Position numbers and translations under genes: made by a program. The notes under the pieces were generated by a model, which was not told the DNA's origin, made no database searches, and saw nothing but the letters and a program-made list of their open reading frames with translations. A DNA stretch of 64,000 nucleotides, taken from contig JAJFZO010000575.1 of assembly GCA_021397835.1 (NCBI GenBank), positions 873,001-937,000 of the forward strand, given 5' to 3'. The DNA comes from Moringa oleifera. Its lineage: Eukaryota; Streptophyta; Magnoliopsida; Brassicales; Moringaceae. Position 1 is the first letter of the stretch. Each line of letters starts with the position of its first letter. Below, piece after piece: positions 1 through 12,805 of this stretch.

Positions 1-19
1 CTCTCTCTCTCTCTCTCTC
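1..19. repeat. CT microsatellite at window edge
   Basis: The first 19 bases are a pure CT run. It is followed by a T-rich tract and a cttctag acceptor at 41-42, so it lies in the pyrimidine tract of what looks like a 5'-UTR intron of the NAC gene. Confidence 0.8.
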
Positions 20-147
20 GTGTTTTTTTTCCCTGCTTCTAGGTTATTGTTTATTTTGGAGGAATAAGCAGTGAAGGAAACGAGAAAGAAGGGTCCAGTC
101 TTGAGATCGATGGGCATAAGAGGTATCCAATTATAGCCACAGGAATA

Positions 148-1716
148 ATGACTTGGTGCAATGACTGCAGTGATGTTCAGACCATTGAGAGAAGCACAGC
201 CTCGCCGCCATCCTCCAACAAGACTGTTCTCATTGCTGACAGACACAAAGGTTGTCTGATCAAAACTTGCCCTTCATGCGGCCACCAGATTAAATGCCAC
301 GAGCAGGTTGTATACCCTTCTTTGGTTTTCATCAATATTATCACACCCTTATCTACGTTCTTTTCTTGTTCTTTGATGATCAGATCATTGGTTTTATTAA
401 TGAATATTGTGTTGTATCGTAGGCTGGAATTCATGATTTGCCTGGTCTGCCTGCTGGGGTGAAGTTCGATCCAACAGATCAAGAGCTTCTTGAGCATCTG
501 GAAGGGAAGGTACGGGCTGATGCACGTAAGCTTCATCCTCTGATTGATGAGTTCATACCTACACTTGAAGGAGAGAATGGAATCTGCTACACTCACCCTG
601 AGAAGTTGCCAGGTGATTTTCCAAGACCCAGCAAGCACTGTTTAATTCCTTTTTCATGGATTATATTTAGAATAAAGCTCATAGTCAGATGCAAAGTTAA
701 ATGATTGATATCCTATGTTTTGCGATGCCAGGAAAACTAGCTAACCAGAGTTGTTCATTGTGATAGCTTCTCCATTTGCTGTAAAGCAATGACAAAACCC
801 ACCATGTTAAACTGAGCAGAACAAAGAATACCCATCAAGCTTGAAGGTTCAGATTAATTCCAGGCAGATAGGTTTATATATGTGCCTGTGGCAACAAGAG
901 ATTGAAAAACTTTCGATAGAATTGATTGAATTAATGGTTAACCCTTCTCTTTCTTTGAAGAAACCTGTTCCAACTAACCTTAGCATGGTGGCATGTACCA
1001 TACAGTATACATAATGGAGAAACCCTCCAACTAACTCACTTACTGACATATGACATTAGAATTCAAGACACACACCAACTAACCTCACGAAACTTGAATT
1101 TTTAAATTTTTGTTTCCATTTGTTAGAGATTTGAGAAGGTTCTGTGCAGCAATGATGTTATCATTCAGTCATTTACTGTGTAGGAGTTAGCAAAGATGGC
1201 CTGGTGCGGCACTTCTTTCATCGGCCTTCGAAGGCGTACACAACGGGAACTAGGAAGAGAAGAAAGGTGCATACAGATTCAGAAGGTGGTGAGACTCGTT
1301 GGCACAAAACAGGCAAGACAAGGCCAGTTTTAGTTGGTGGGAAAGTGAAAGGGTACAAGAAAATACTTGTGCTTTACACCAACTATGGGAAGCAAAAGAA
1401 GCCTGAGAAAACCAATTGGGTTATGCACCAATACCACCTTGGCAATAATGAAGAAGAGAAAGATGGTGAGCTTGTGGTGTCAAAAGTTTTCTACCAAACA
1501 CAACCTAGACAATGTGGTTCAGTCACGAAGGACTCTCTGCCTCCAAAACAAAAGGGACAAAGTGGGCATGAGGTTTCTAATCTTAAAAGCTCCACCATTG
1601 TTGAGTACTATAATCCTTCATACATATCCTTTAATCAAGGTGGACAGAACAGGGCGAGCTCCGCCCAGATACTTCCCCATTTTGCAGTTCATGACGGATC
1701 TTCTTTTATTCCTTGA
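148..1716 (+). CDS. NAC transcription factor, SND2/SND3 (NAC073/NAC010) type
   Basis: Three exons join in frame: 148-306, 423-612 and 1184-1716, giving 293 residues. The N-terminus [16 protein letters not shown] and a Cys-rich CPSCGH segment are hallmarks of the SND2/SND3 branch. The NAC domain follows: [18 protein letters not shown], then [19 protein letters not shown], then [19 protein letters not shown], then [13 protein letters not shown] and [10 protein letters not shown]. The C-terminal ~100 residues are low in conserved motifs and would be the activation region. Known members are nuclear regulators of secondary wall formation in xylem and fibres. A cttctag acceptor at 41-42 suggests a 5'-UTR intron running off the left edge. 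The 293-residue length suits this branch (about 300). The family is secure; the exact orthologue is inferred. Confidence 0.9.
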
Positions 1717-3186
1717 AAAGCAAAAAGAAGGAAAACAATGGAAGCTGGCAAAGAAGAAGAAGACGAAGGATATATACATAGCTACTTAGCATGGAAAGAT
1801 AGCTACATATATGATGGTTCCAATGATTCTGCATTGGGTAAATAAATTAATATATTGATATATTCTTAGGAAAGCCAAAAAGGGGCGAGGAATAAGGACG
1901 ATTTCTTTAGTAGGGATATTATCAGAGCCTGATTCTTCAAGTTGGCAACTGAAGCTTTGGGTATGTTTTAACACTTTTTTTTTTTCTATGGTTCCCTTTT
2001 TCTTTTTTAATTGCATGCTTTGTACAGTGTCAGGGAGATGTAAATTTTACATGGGTCATGGACCTTTGATCTTGGAGAGTGTTAACTTTGAAACTGTACA
2101 AAGATCATCCTTAATCCATCACTAGTCCACTAGCTTTTCATTTGATACGTACACTATCTTCTTAAAATGCTAGATAAAATTGCAATTCTCTCTCTTTGCA
2201 GACACACTGTATCTCTCTTCCATCTCTGCAAGTTTGCCATGAATAAGCATTGTCGAGAAGTAGTGGAAGCAGCTAGCTTTTCTCATTCCTTAAGTAATCA
2301 CCATTTGATTGCTTAAGAATTAATGAACAAGTTAATCAACAAACATGTGCAGTTCAAACTTATAAGTAGTTTCTTTTCCTCTTTCCTACTTTATATAGTT
2401 AACATGTTATATCTGAGGAGCAGCATTTGATAGGGAAAGCATTAGTCTTTACTGCATTAGGATCCTTCGGGCTTCTGGAACTGGAAACTTCCCCTCTGGC
2501 AGGGAAGGAAACATAACTATTAAGTTGAGAGGTCTCTCTTAAGTTTTAAGCTTACTGTGAATGTTAAAGAGTCTATTCATCATCATTTAGGCAAGTTAAT
2601 TTAAGCTCATCTTAGCTTCTAGGAAAATCTCAATAACCCAAAGCTCCGCCAAGTCAACTAGTAATTGGATATGTTGCTCTTTCTCTGTGTTGTTTCATCA
2701 CAGGATGCCACTGTGTTGCAGTAACATTTTGAAGATCTGAGGCATTTTGGGTGTTCCTTTTTTAGGGAATAAATGCAGCCATCTCTTGGATTAACCACCT
2801 GCCAAAGCTTTAGGCTTCTTATTTAGTCTCCTAGAAGGAGGCCTTGGTTGTCTTCTTGAGCTTGAAAATGATGGCTGTGGGTCTCAGACAAAATAAAATC
2901 ACAATCATCTGGTGAAATAATCAACCATCTGGCTACCATGGATCTCTATTAATTTGAACCTCAACAACCATAGAATTGTCAAAATTACAAAAATTATAGG
3001 GAACGTCACTCCAGATCATAGTTATATAGAGAATGTACAGCATTTGCCTCGTATATAATGAAGTGCCCTACACATATATAAACTATGGACAATCATTTCC
3101 AGGAGGTATTTTTCTGAGGAAACCTCTTCTTCTTGGTATCCTACTTGTTAGTCAAAAATCCAAACTCCATATAGTTCGCATTGTTG
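1717..3186. other. 3' flank of NAC gene and convergent intergenic DNA
   Basis: This holds the 3' ends of two converging genes, NAC (+) and GBP (-). No open frame here shows family signatures. I see no RNA gene or transposon ends. Confidence 0.6.
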
Positions 3187-6100
3187 TCACTTATGGAGGA
3201 CATGTTGCTTATAAAGCACAAGCAAATCTTTCCTCTTAAGATGACTCAGCTCAAGCAATTCGATACTAAAACCATGTTTTGCAAGCTCCTGGCGCAGTTT
3301 TCCTATAGTGAACTTGGTATAATGCACTGAACCATTTCTCCTGCGAGCAGAATGCCCATCTTCTGACGTAATGCAATTATGCAGGGTCACGGTGCTCTTG
3401 GGTTTCTTTGTATCTATTAACATCTCTTCACCCATGTCCACATCTTGGACAGAATCAAAACCTGCACCTGATGCTTTTGGTCTTGAACGCTTCAAACAAG
3501 AGAGAGTTTCATGGTCAGAATGCAATGGAACTTCATTTAAACAGTCAGAAACTAAATCCTGCTGACGTGGGTTCACTTTCTTGTGTAGTGATTCTATTTG
3601 CAATGGAGAAGCTTCATGCCCACATTTTACATTGACTTCTGCTGTGCATTTAGGCTCCAAGTTACTCTCATGGATTTGAGATGCATCTACTTTTTCCTCA
3701 TTTTTCATTTTCAGCAACTCTATCTCCTCTTCTCTCTGTTTGACCCTTGCTTCCAAGGAAGCCACCTTAGATATGGCATCCTTTTCAGCACAGCAGTACC
3801 TCCCAACTTCACCCACAAGATTCATCTTTTCTTTTTCCAACTTTTCAATACGCATTTCTGCTCTTTCAATCTCAGCATCTCTCTCTAGTGCCAGCTGCTG
3901 AACACCACTCTTTTCATTCTTAGCAGCTAATGCTTCTGCCCTGGCTGAATCTACAAGCTCATTCACCCTCTTAACTTCTTTCTCTGCAGCTTTACACCTC
4001 TCATGCATTTCCTCAAACCTTCTGAACTCAGCAAGGTATTTCTCCTCCAATTGTGTTTTTTCCTGTTTCAGTATCTGGGTTTCCTTCTCTAACGATTCAG
4101 CAGCAGATTTTACATTTCTGTACTTCTCATCCAACTGTCTCAGTTGGAGCTTCAAATCCGAGCATTCCAAATTATAGCTCTTCACCTTTGACTCTGCACT
4201 CTGCATGCAGACAAGATAACCAAATAACGGAATCACTGAATGCCCACACATAGGTCATAGGGCGCATAGGTGTAAGGGTGCAGATCTCAGGTTCAAAACC
4301 CATGGATTTAAAAAGAAAATGCCCAGACAAACCTTAAGGTCCAGGAAGAGAGAGAGGAAACCAAGTCCTCAAGTTAATGAACCTGACTAATAATTTTCCC
4401 CAAGCTTCTTCAAATAGGGTAAACACCATGAAATTCAGGATTTTAGGGAAGCTCACCTTCAACTCCAGATTCAAAGTAGCCCATTGTAGTTCTGCACATG
4501 CAAGCTTTGCTAATGCATCCTTGATTTCCTTTTCCTGTCATACCAATAATCAAGAACTGGTGCACAACTTTTTCAAGAATCACAGTGATAAAAGTATAAA
4601 TATCATGTATAAATTTACATTTAGCATGTTCGACAAGAGGCGGAAGACAGAGAGTGAGACAGTACACCACCTTTTCCTCCAGACTGCTGACTAGTTCGGA
4701 GCGAATGGCATCTTCTCTAAGCCTCGCCTGGTTAGCTGAGCTTTCCTGCATCGAAGCTGCTTTCTCAAGAACATCTTTGGCTTCTTTAGCAGCATTCTGA
4801 TACTTGCCTTTCCACTCATTTGCTTCTCTCTGAGCAGACTGAGCTTGTTTACGGACAGCAGCTATTTCAGCTGCACTATTCCTCGACTTGAGAACTGACA
4901 TTTCTGCAGTTGCGCAGACATTATCTGCATTTTTCTTAGTTAACAACTCTTCATACTTCCATTTCCACCCAAAGGATTCCTGCTTCTCAGAAACCAGTGC
5001 TTCCATCAAATCGGAACACCTTTCTTCAGAAGTTCTGTACTTGCTCTCCAAATCATTAATGCGGCTCTTGTGGAGATCAGAGATCTTGTTCAAGTCATCA
5101 ATAGCATATTCATAATGCTTTTGATATTCATTTTTGTACTTCTCACTTGCTTCCAACTGCCTATTAAGCAAGTCTATCTTATCCTTAAATAAATGGCACT
5201 GTGACATGAGGTTAGTCTTCTCTGAAAGAACTTCATCTATCTGCTTCTTAGCTTGGTGGAGTATCATATCCTGCAAACTAGAATTCAACAACTATTTCTA
5301 AGTTTACCCGCAATCTAATCAGTCCACCCAAGTCTTTAGCACAACAAATAACTCCAAAATCACAGAAAGATAAGTATTCAAGCTGTCTTAACCAGGGTGC
5401 ACGGCCAGATTTAATTCCTTCTGATGTGAAGCTGGCGAAAATTCAATTAAATTGAAACAGACCTTTTCTGTAAGAAGGATGACAGTTTCTGCCATTTAGC
5501 TGGACCATGCATTGATGCTTCATATTCTGCTACCATACTGTTAAGGACCTGCCCAGATTAATTATGAGATAAAGACATAGATATGCTAATAACTGCTAAT
5601 ACTATGAAATTGTTACATAGCTCACCAACAGATCAAGGATAAGAGATTGGAATTTATCCGATGGCATGTCTGTTAAAGTTAAGATGAGCCTTAAATGCTT
5701 ATACAATCACAATCCAGAAGTTTAGTTTAGGAAAAATTATGGGAGAAAACTGAGCATAACCATCATCAAACTCAATAAAACAAAATAAAAGAAGTTAGAT
5801 CACAGAAAATGGCATACCACGACAACATCATCAATTTTTGCGTGAGGAACTTGGCAAGCTGCTCGCAATTGTTTCTCCATGCCTTCTATAACATCAGAAT
5901 ATCTCGATTCTGCCTCCACAGCTGCAGTTCTTTCATGGTCCTGGATCGTTAGCTCAAACTAGTCAATACCAGCATAAATCAGTAACAGATTACATTTTAC
6001 TTGACCTGTTCTTACCTCTTTTGGCTTAGAAGTCTCAAAATACAAACTCTGATTCACTAAATCAAAATTTCAATAGTTAAAATATTCTAGAAGGATAAAG

Positions 6101-9100
6101 AAATAACAATCTGGCTTCCTTCAGCTGAAAGGATATGGATACTCTAATGTGTTTAGTCCTAAATATTAGAATCACCATGCTTCTAGATAAAAACATCTCA
6201 TGGTCCCAAAAAGGAGGGGAAAAAAAAAATTGTCCACGAAATACTATAACGAGTTCTACACATTGTACCTTTTCATCTTTATCATTCAGGATACAAAAGA
6301 AAGAGAAGAAACATCTAAAGTCCAGGACAGTCAGTAACCTGCCAGGACGATAACATTGTGGGCACTGCACCATCGTTAAGAACTTCCAGAAAAGATTTTG
6401 TGATACCAGCAAGGATTGGTCCTGTCATAATTGTACGACCTACTTGCTTACGCGTGGTTCTCTCAAAAACAAACTTTGCGAGGACCTCAAGTCCAGACTG
6501 AAATTCTGGCTGTAATTTTCCACGTAGTTATTAAAATGTGCAAGTAACCTCATCAATAACAAGAATATATACAACGGAACAATCTTTTGATCTCTCATGA
6601 CAATAGAAGTGATATACAGATAATTACCTGAATTTGATCCAGGTGTTGCAGTTCAGTTTCATTGTTCAAAGGGTGGGCAAGAGCAAAACACTCTTGATGT
6701 GGAAAAAGAGCTTGAATAGATCTTCGAGTCTATTATATTAATAAAAGGTTAGAGACTTGCTCCAGGATAGAGAAGGATATGGAACTCACTCAAGAAAGAC
6801 AAATGTGACCAAATTAATTAGAACTCAATGATCTGCAGTCAAGAGTAATTAACACCTTATTTTTGGCTTCTATATCTTTTCCAACACCCAATACTGGACT
6901 CAATGCTAACTCAAGGTAATCTCGGGGCGTTAATTTTGCATTATCGTCCAAGTCTAAGCAAGAGTCCTGAAGTGACAAATCAAAGGGAACAAAATTGAAA
7001 CCAGTTGGTGCAAAGCTGCCTAGTAGACCCCTCAAGCGAAAGGGGATGAAAAATGCAAACACTTGTTCTCTAAATTCAAGAAGACAGCATTGGGCGAACA
7101 TCATTAGACTACTGTCTGAAAATATCAAAAAAGAACATAAAACACAGCAATCACCCTCAAAAGCCAAACAAATATAGGAGAGAATTGTCCCAGCTCAGCC
7201 ATTGTATCTTCTCTTTCAGAGGCTTGGACACGGATATGCTTAGTCATTTGAGTTACAAGAGAGAGATGATCAAGTGCAGCTTCATCAATGCCACCCATCT
7301 GGAGATAAGATGGTCAGTTTGTAAAATATGAGAATGATTCTAGGAATTGGCAAAAGGTGACTACCGAATTATTTGTCAAGATACCAAAAAGAAAAAGGAA
7401 GCTGAAATTTAAATCAGATGACCCTGTTAAAGCATTGATACTGTAAAAGAAATCCATGACACCTCCACATGTTAAATCCTCACCTGACTGTAGATAAAAA
7501 TGCTTGATAAAAGGATGGCTAAGGAGAATATTTGTGTGCTACATGTTTCCTATCAGATAAAAGCAATCAGAAAATTAGAAAATAATTACTGCAACAACTA
7601 GCTTCTCATGTGTGTGCATGTGTTGCAAGTGTATGAAGTAGGGGGCAGGGAGGGAATTTTTGAAGTAAGAACTAGATAGCAAGAAAACGTTATTACATAT
7701 CATCATTATCTTGTCTCTAAAGTAATGAATTTAGCAACGAGAAAGAAAAGCCTAACTGTTTGATCACAAGCATCAATCCCTTCACAATCCAATAGTAGTA
7801 GACTGTAATCAATTCCACCAGGAGCACTTTGCTGCAATGGAGCAGTCCACATCCAAAGACCTTTAGTGCATGGCTGATAGGCTGATGCAACTTGAAATCC
7901 ACTGCCCCTACCAAGAAGCTACACAGCATTCAAGTCAGAAGTAACACCTGAGTTCTGATTTTCTTAGTTTCGTAAAGCATATATAACCATATGATCCAGC
8001 AACATGACTACAGGACAGACAAGCACCTTAGTTAACAGCATATGACATGCTAAAATAATGCTTCAGGTCTTATACCTCATGAAAAGGATATGATCAAGCT
8101 TACATAGACAAACAACGGCAGCTCGATGAAGATGCTCTGAGAGTTCATAATCAATATCAAACTTGGACTTTGCAAATTCATATAGTTGAATGATCCAGAA
8201 CCAAGATAAAATGACACAGCAAACATGACAAAGAACAATGGCAAATACGAGAAAGGGAATGATACTATAACTACGCATACATGGAAAAGATCCTAAATGA
8301 AAAGCTTCTCACTTCTTCTGCCAAAAGATATACCCTGCCTCACTTTGTGCCTCAGTAATGTCATAAATTTGATGCCATAGTAACATGTCCTAAGCCCATT
8401 GAGAGCTCATAAATTGCTCAACTTCTTGATTCATCCCCAATTAACATAATCAACTCTTTGCACCTAAAATTGATTCTGCAATGCTTACTTTTCCTCAAGA
8501 CAAATTTCCATGGAGTTAATACTCCATGAGATATTTGTAAGTAAATTACCTATCATACTCTTCGTGCTTCGTCAATCTTTTAGTAAAGGTTTTGATCTAT
8601 CAACTGGAGCTTTCTATTGTATTCTGAAATTCATCACACCTACAGCTATGGCCAGAAAAAAGACTGATTTTCTTACATTCTCAGAAATTATTCCAACATG
8701 TTACTAACTACACAAAAGCCCAAAGCAAATCTGATAAGCTAGCACATGCCAACCATGTTCTATGGAAATTTTAATTTCATCTTTTCAGCTTAACATAATA
8801 AAATTTTCTTTTATTGTTACTCTCTCTGTTGGCAATTATAAAGAAAACATCATGCATGTATCAATGTGAAGAAAGCTAATTTTTAAGCTAAGAAAAATGA
8901 AATCCAAGCATAAATAAGCAAAGAGCCCTTTTGACTGTATAAACTGCATGTTATATATCCAATGGCAAGTAAGAAGCTCACAAGAAACACAAAACCAAAA
9001 GTTCCTAGACGCGTCTCATATCTTTCCTACTCTTCCAGGCACCAACCAAATGGATCAAAGCGTGCATTACTATTTACTACCCACCTAAAAAAATCCAAAC

Positions 9101-9506
9101 TTTTCAATTCAGCCCAAAGAACATAAAAGAAAAAGGAGGAAGGGACAAAAAATAAAGGCCAATGCACAGAAACTTTCACGAATCGACCCAAATTTCGCCC
9201 TTTTCTCTTTTCCTTCTATACATTCAATGTTCCCATAACAAAGAGGAAGACAACATGAAGTAATCACAGAGTGTACTTCAGTATATTGGGAAGCAAAGCC
9301 TTGAGAACCTGATTCAATATGAAGCTCTTGCCTTCACGAGCGCGTCCACAGAGAGAGACAACGCTGATGGGACCCTTCATTTGGTGAAGCACATCGATGG
9401 CTTGTGGGTCCGTCTTGAACTTGCCATTCTCGTCGGTGTAAACCAGTCGTATCGGCCCCCCTGCATTCTCCTCCTTTGAGGAACAAAAGGTCACCAACTT
9501 CTGCAT
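3187..9506 (-). CDS. Guanylate-binding protein (GBP/GBPL family), shortened middle region
   Basis: Twelve exons join in frame (minus strand): 9506-9309, 7918-7757, 7549-7484, 7298-7155, 6966-6856, 6729-6628, 6509-6339, 5958-5818, 5548-5463, 5277-4671, 4534-4457 and 4200-3187, giving 959 residues. The N-terminal GTPase shows the P-loop GRAREGKSF, the QPCTKGLWMW switch, the DCEG G3 motif and LLRD as the G4-like motif. The C-terminal half is a long Lys/Glu-rich coiled coil ending in a basic tail (RKDLLVLYKQHVLHK). It resembles Arabidopsis GBPL proteins, large GTPases; some plant members act in nuclear or immune condensates. ATG 9506 is the first in-frame ATG after a stop. A possible TATA lies at 9620-9626. 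Compared with the family, roughly 70 residues between SSWQ (exon 7) and FELTIQDHE (exon 8) are missing, though the splice stays in frame. The residues after DCEGIDACDQT read ETCST where relatives have GTYST. Confidence 0.88.
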
Positions 9507-9509
9507 CAA

Positions 9510-11005
9510 GTTTTTGTCTTTTTCTTTATTCTGGCTTTTTCAATTTTAATGGGTTTGTAAATTATGGTTTTAGCTTGATGGCTTTGATTTTTGGCTAGGT
9601 TTTGGCTCTCTGATTGGGATTTTATACCGCAGAAAGTTAAAAGAAGGGATATTTTCCTAGGGTTAAGCAGTGGAGGAAGAGTGAAAGACGCCGAATGGCA
9701 ACAGACAAATACATCGGCAATTGAATATGAAAGACACAGGAAATAAGTTTCCTATATTGAAACAAATAAGTTTGTTTCTTTTTGTGACCATCAGGACAAT
9801 CAGTCATAATTGCTTAAATTGGTAAAGCTGGTTGCTTAAAAACACAAGTTTCGTGCAGTATTACATAACCCCATCAGATTTTTATTCATGAAGTCACCCC
9901 AACCTTAAAGGAACATCGAAAAAAAAAAAATCAAATGCTTTGGCCCAAAAGGGTCTCATTTAACATGTATGAAAGCAGAAATGTCTTTACATAAACCCAA
10001 AACCAAGGGGAACCTGCTGAACTGAAATGACCATAATCAAACATTTCATATGTGTGCATGTAAGATTTGGATGTTGACTGTCACCCAAGTAGTGCCACAG
10101 AAGACTCAATGACATGAGCTATGGAGCTCCTCCCTCTTTTTTCGTATTGACTTGAATTTTGATGGAATGCTGACACTTCCTCACTGGTTTATAAGTTGAG
10201 ATCGTATTTCTGTTACTGAGACCAAGATACACACTCAAATTTCTGTACCAATTGGAAATTTTAGTTAGATTCAATTTCCATGCAAACAAGTTTGCATCAG
10301 GATTACCACAAACCATCAAGGTCTGGGAAAATATAACAGAATTCCAATTTTTGGAAAACTAAACACAACTAAGAATATCAAAGCAGAAAAAGAAGTTGCT
10401 TCACTGGTGGAGCTGGTCTAAGAAGTTCCAGCATAAGCCCACAACTAAATAGGCTTGTAATCATGATACATGGCATGACTTTCATAATGGTGTTTAAGGT
10501 CCTTTATTTTCTTAGGCGTCCATGTAACCCATAGTAGAATACCTTCAACCTTCCTGGGTTTTGCAGAACAGATGCATGTCCATTAAAGATCTCCACATTT
10601 TAACATCCTAACATGCCCTTAGCCGCCGGGTAAAAACATGGCCGTTAATGCTTGCTAGTTACATGCACAACTCTTGGTCAAGGTAAACATGGCAGTTAAA
10701 AAAAACCAATGCATGCTAGTGCACAACTCTTGGTCAGCTACACATTCTCCTATAACTCAAACACCTTAGGCAGAGCCCCCCTTGTTTGACCCTTGTTTGA
10801 GCACCTTCTGATTCTGGTGCAACCCCTGGGGCCACACCTGCACGTGGACTGCCATCCCGAGCCATCACTCTGGCTCTCTTCTGAGTCTTTTTTCTCTCTC
10901 TGTCGCTACAACTTGCCAATCATTATATAAGAACACCAACTTCAAGCTCTTCCATGAGATTTACCAAGAGTTCCAGTCTCAAGCTCCTCCAACAAACACA
11001 CAGAA
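9510..11005. other. Divergent intergenic region GBP / HD-Zip
   Basis: This holds the upstream region of the GBP gene (leader and possible TATA near 9620) and, at its right end, the promoter of the HD-Zip gene. Short open frames such as 10119-10319 and 10734-10919 (-) have no family signature and look like chance. Confidence 0.55.
10924..10930 (+). promoter_or_regulatory. TATA box of HD-Zip gene
   Basis: TATATAA lies 76 bases before the HD-Zip ATG. The distance fits a short leader. Confidence 0.6.
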
Positions 11006-11587
11006 ATGGATCTTCACTTGCATTCAACCCGAAGCAGACACACATCAAAGCAGCACCAGAGTCGACTGACCCAAGACCAGGTCTGGCTATTGGAAACAAG
11101 CTTCAATAACAACCAGAGGCTTCAAACAGAAAAGAAGCTTGAGCTTGCCAACAGACTAGGCCTGTCAACCAGGAGAGTTGCAATCTGGTACCAAAACAGA
11201 CGTGCTAGACAGAAAAGCCATACCATAGAGCTTGATTACAAGACCATCCAGCTAGAGCTTGATAAGGTCTTGGCAGAAAAGAAAAGGCTTGAGAAAGAAG
11301 TTGGCATGCTCAAACATCAGCTAGATGAGGCTCAGCAGATGCTACTTCTTGCAGCTAACCCTTCTGCAACTCCTCTTCCTTCAGTGTCAGTTTCCTGTGA
11401 TGAAGATCATGTAAGCTCAGACTTGTCTGGCAACATGATTTTAAGTTGCAAAGATGCCAAGCTGTTGCCTATGGAGGAGCTGTATGCTTGTCTGATTGAA
11501 CCTGAGGGACAGCTTGAGATATCAGGAAGCCAACAATGTCCTTGCTCATTCTGCAATACATCCTCAAGGACACAAATGTCAATGTAA
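11006..11587 (+). CDS. HD-Zip class I transcription factor
   Basis: This is a single-exon frame of 193 residues. A homeodomain spans about residues 17-71 (SRLTQDQVWLLETSF, then GLSTRRVAIWYQNRRARQK). It runs straight into a leucine zipper (about 72-110, Leu heptads in the LDKVLAEKKRLEKEVGML region). That arrangement defines the plant-only HD-Zip family; the absence of START and MEKHLA domains and the short length point to class I. Class I proteins bind pseudopalindromic AATNATT sites as dimers and often respond to water stress, ABA or light. The recognition helix reads WYQN, where most family members have WFQN. The lack of introns and small size recall the ATHB52/54 branch, but the subgroup is not certain. 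It starts at the first ATG, after a TATA box at 10924. Confidence 0.93.
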   Translation: MDLHLHSTRSRHTSKQHQSRLTQDQVWLLETSFNNNQRLQTEKKLELANRLGLSTRRVAIWYQNRRARQKSHTIELDYKTIQLELDKVLAEKKRLEKEVGMLKHQLDEAQQMLLLAANPSATPLPSVSVSCDEDHVSSDLSGNMILSCKDAKLLPMEELYACLIEPEGQLEISGSQQCPCSFCNTSSRTQMSM

Positions 11588-12570
11588 TGCAATAACAAGT
11601 CATAAAAGTTGCTTTCTCCTTTACCCCTTTTTTTTCTTTTTTTTTAACCTATTTTGTTTTCTTTTCAAAATAAAAAAATCAAATCACTGGTCTGTTACAT
11701 GTTATGGAAGTAGTTCCATGCAGCATTTACTCAAAAGAACATAGAGTGTTAAAAAATACAAGGTAAATTCACTGAAATAAATTCGATAACAGCTGATGTT
11801 CAGATACTATCTCTCTTTTTCCTCCAACAAAGCAGATATATCATAAGAAGGATGCATTTTTTCTCCAATCTGAAATCAACTTTTTATCTTGTAATCAGAA
11901 ACAAAGATTATATACATAGATATATGTATTAAGTGCCTCCCATGTGCAAGTGTAGTTAGCTAAGCTAGATTTTTAATCTAGATATAGACAGTACCTTGGA
12001 ATGTACATTCTCATAACGACAAAGGTGGCCATAAGCTGTAGTTTCAAGATCTGGAATTTACAGTCCTTGCAACTGTATCAGATTCACACTCACACCAGTT
12101 AAATGTCTTATATAAACTGAGAAAAGTGCAAGCATTTGCAATCCTGTGGTTCCCTTGCCAGCTCCAAGACTCATAAATGTATCCAGTTAAGAAGTGCTGC
12201 CATGCTTGACTGCAGTCAACAAATATGTTAAAGACAAATTTCAACTGCAGTCAATTGGATAAGCTTTTGAAAACTTATGTCACCAAAGTCAACAAATAGC
12301 CAACTTGAGCTGCAATTTGCCCCAAGGTAGCCCTCTATTCTCCAACAAGACAAAATGGGGATGGCTCACTGATGGGACACCATTTCCTTTTGACAAGCTT
12401 GTGGCAGAGAGGGAATGAAAGAAATAAAAAGACCTTAAGTTACAATTCACTTAGGAAGTGTTTGCTATACAAATCTTCCAATCTCAGCATGAAGCTTGTC
12501 AGAATAAATCATATTTAGATGGATAGCAGAAATCTAGAAATTGATTATGTAACAGAAGGGAAGGAGGGGA

Positions 12571-12588
12571 GGGGGGGGGGGGGGGGGG
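12571..12588. repeat. Poly-G tract (18 G)
   Basis: Eighteen uninterrupted G on the + strand, preceded by a purine-rich stretch. Confidence 0.9.
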
Positions 12589-12787
12589 AGTTAAAGAAAA
12601 ACCAGTAGCTCTAGTGAAACACCATCTTATTTAGGTTTGGGAAAGGAAGCCTCTTATTGAATACTCTCTTGAGAGAAAGAACTAAAGACAGGAAGACTTT
12701 TAAGCACAAGAAAACAACTAAGAAAACCATGCATGATTGAATTTGGGCAAAAATTCCCCAGGTATAAATGTTTTTTTTTTTTTCTTT

Positions 12788-12805
12788 GGGGGGGGGGGGG
12801 GGGGG
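12788..12805. repeat. Poly-G tract (18 G) after a T tract
   Basis: Eighteen uninterrupted G follow a run of T broken by one C. Confidence 0.9.

Noticed and set aside
4261..4310. ggttcaaaacc word in a GBP intron, like a tRNA/SINE B box
   Set aside because: No convincing A box, no cloverleaf, and no poly-A tail or target duplications, so a SINE or tRNA call is not supported.
5264..5277. tttgcag at 5275-5269 (minus strand) as acceptor of GBP exon 10
   Set aside because: It would give the wrong phase and an immediate stop. The acceptor six bases upstream (ttctag) restores the frame and the SLQ residues.
7484..7549. Whether the GBP gene is a pseudogene
   Set aside because: All 12 exons join in frame with good splice sites and no internal stop. 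The missing segment alone does not prove loss of function.
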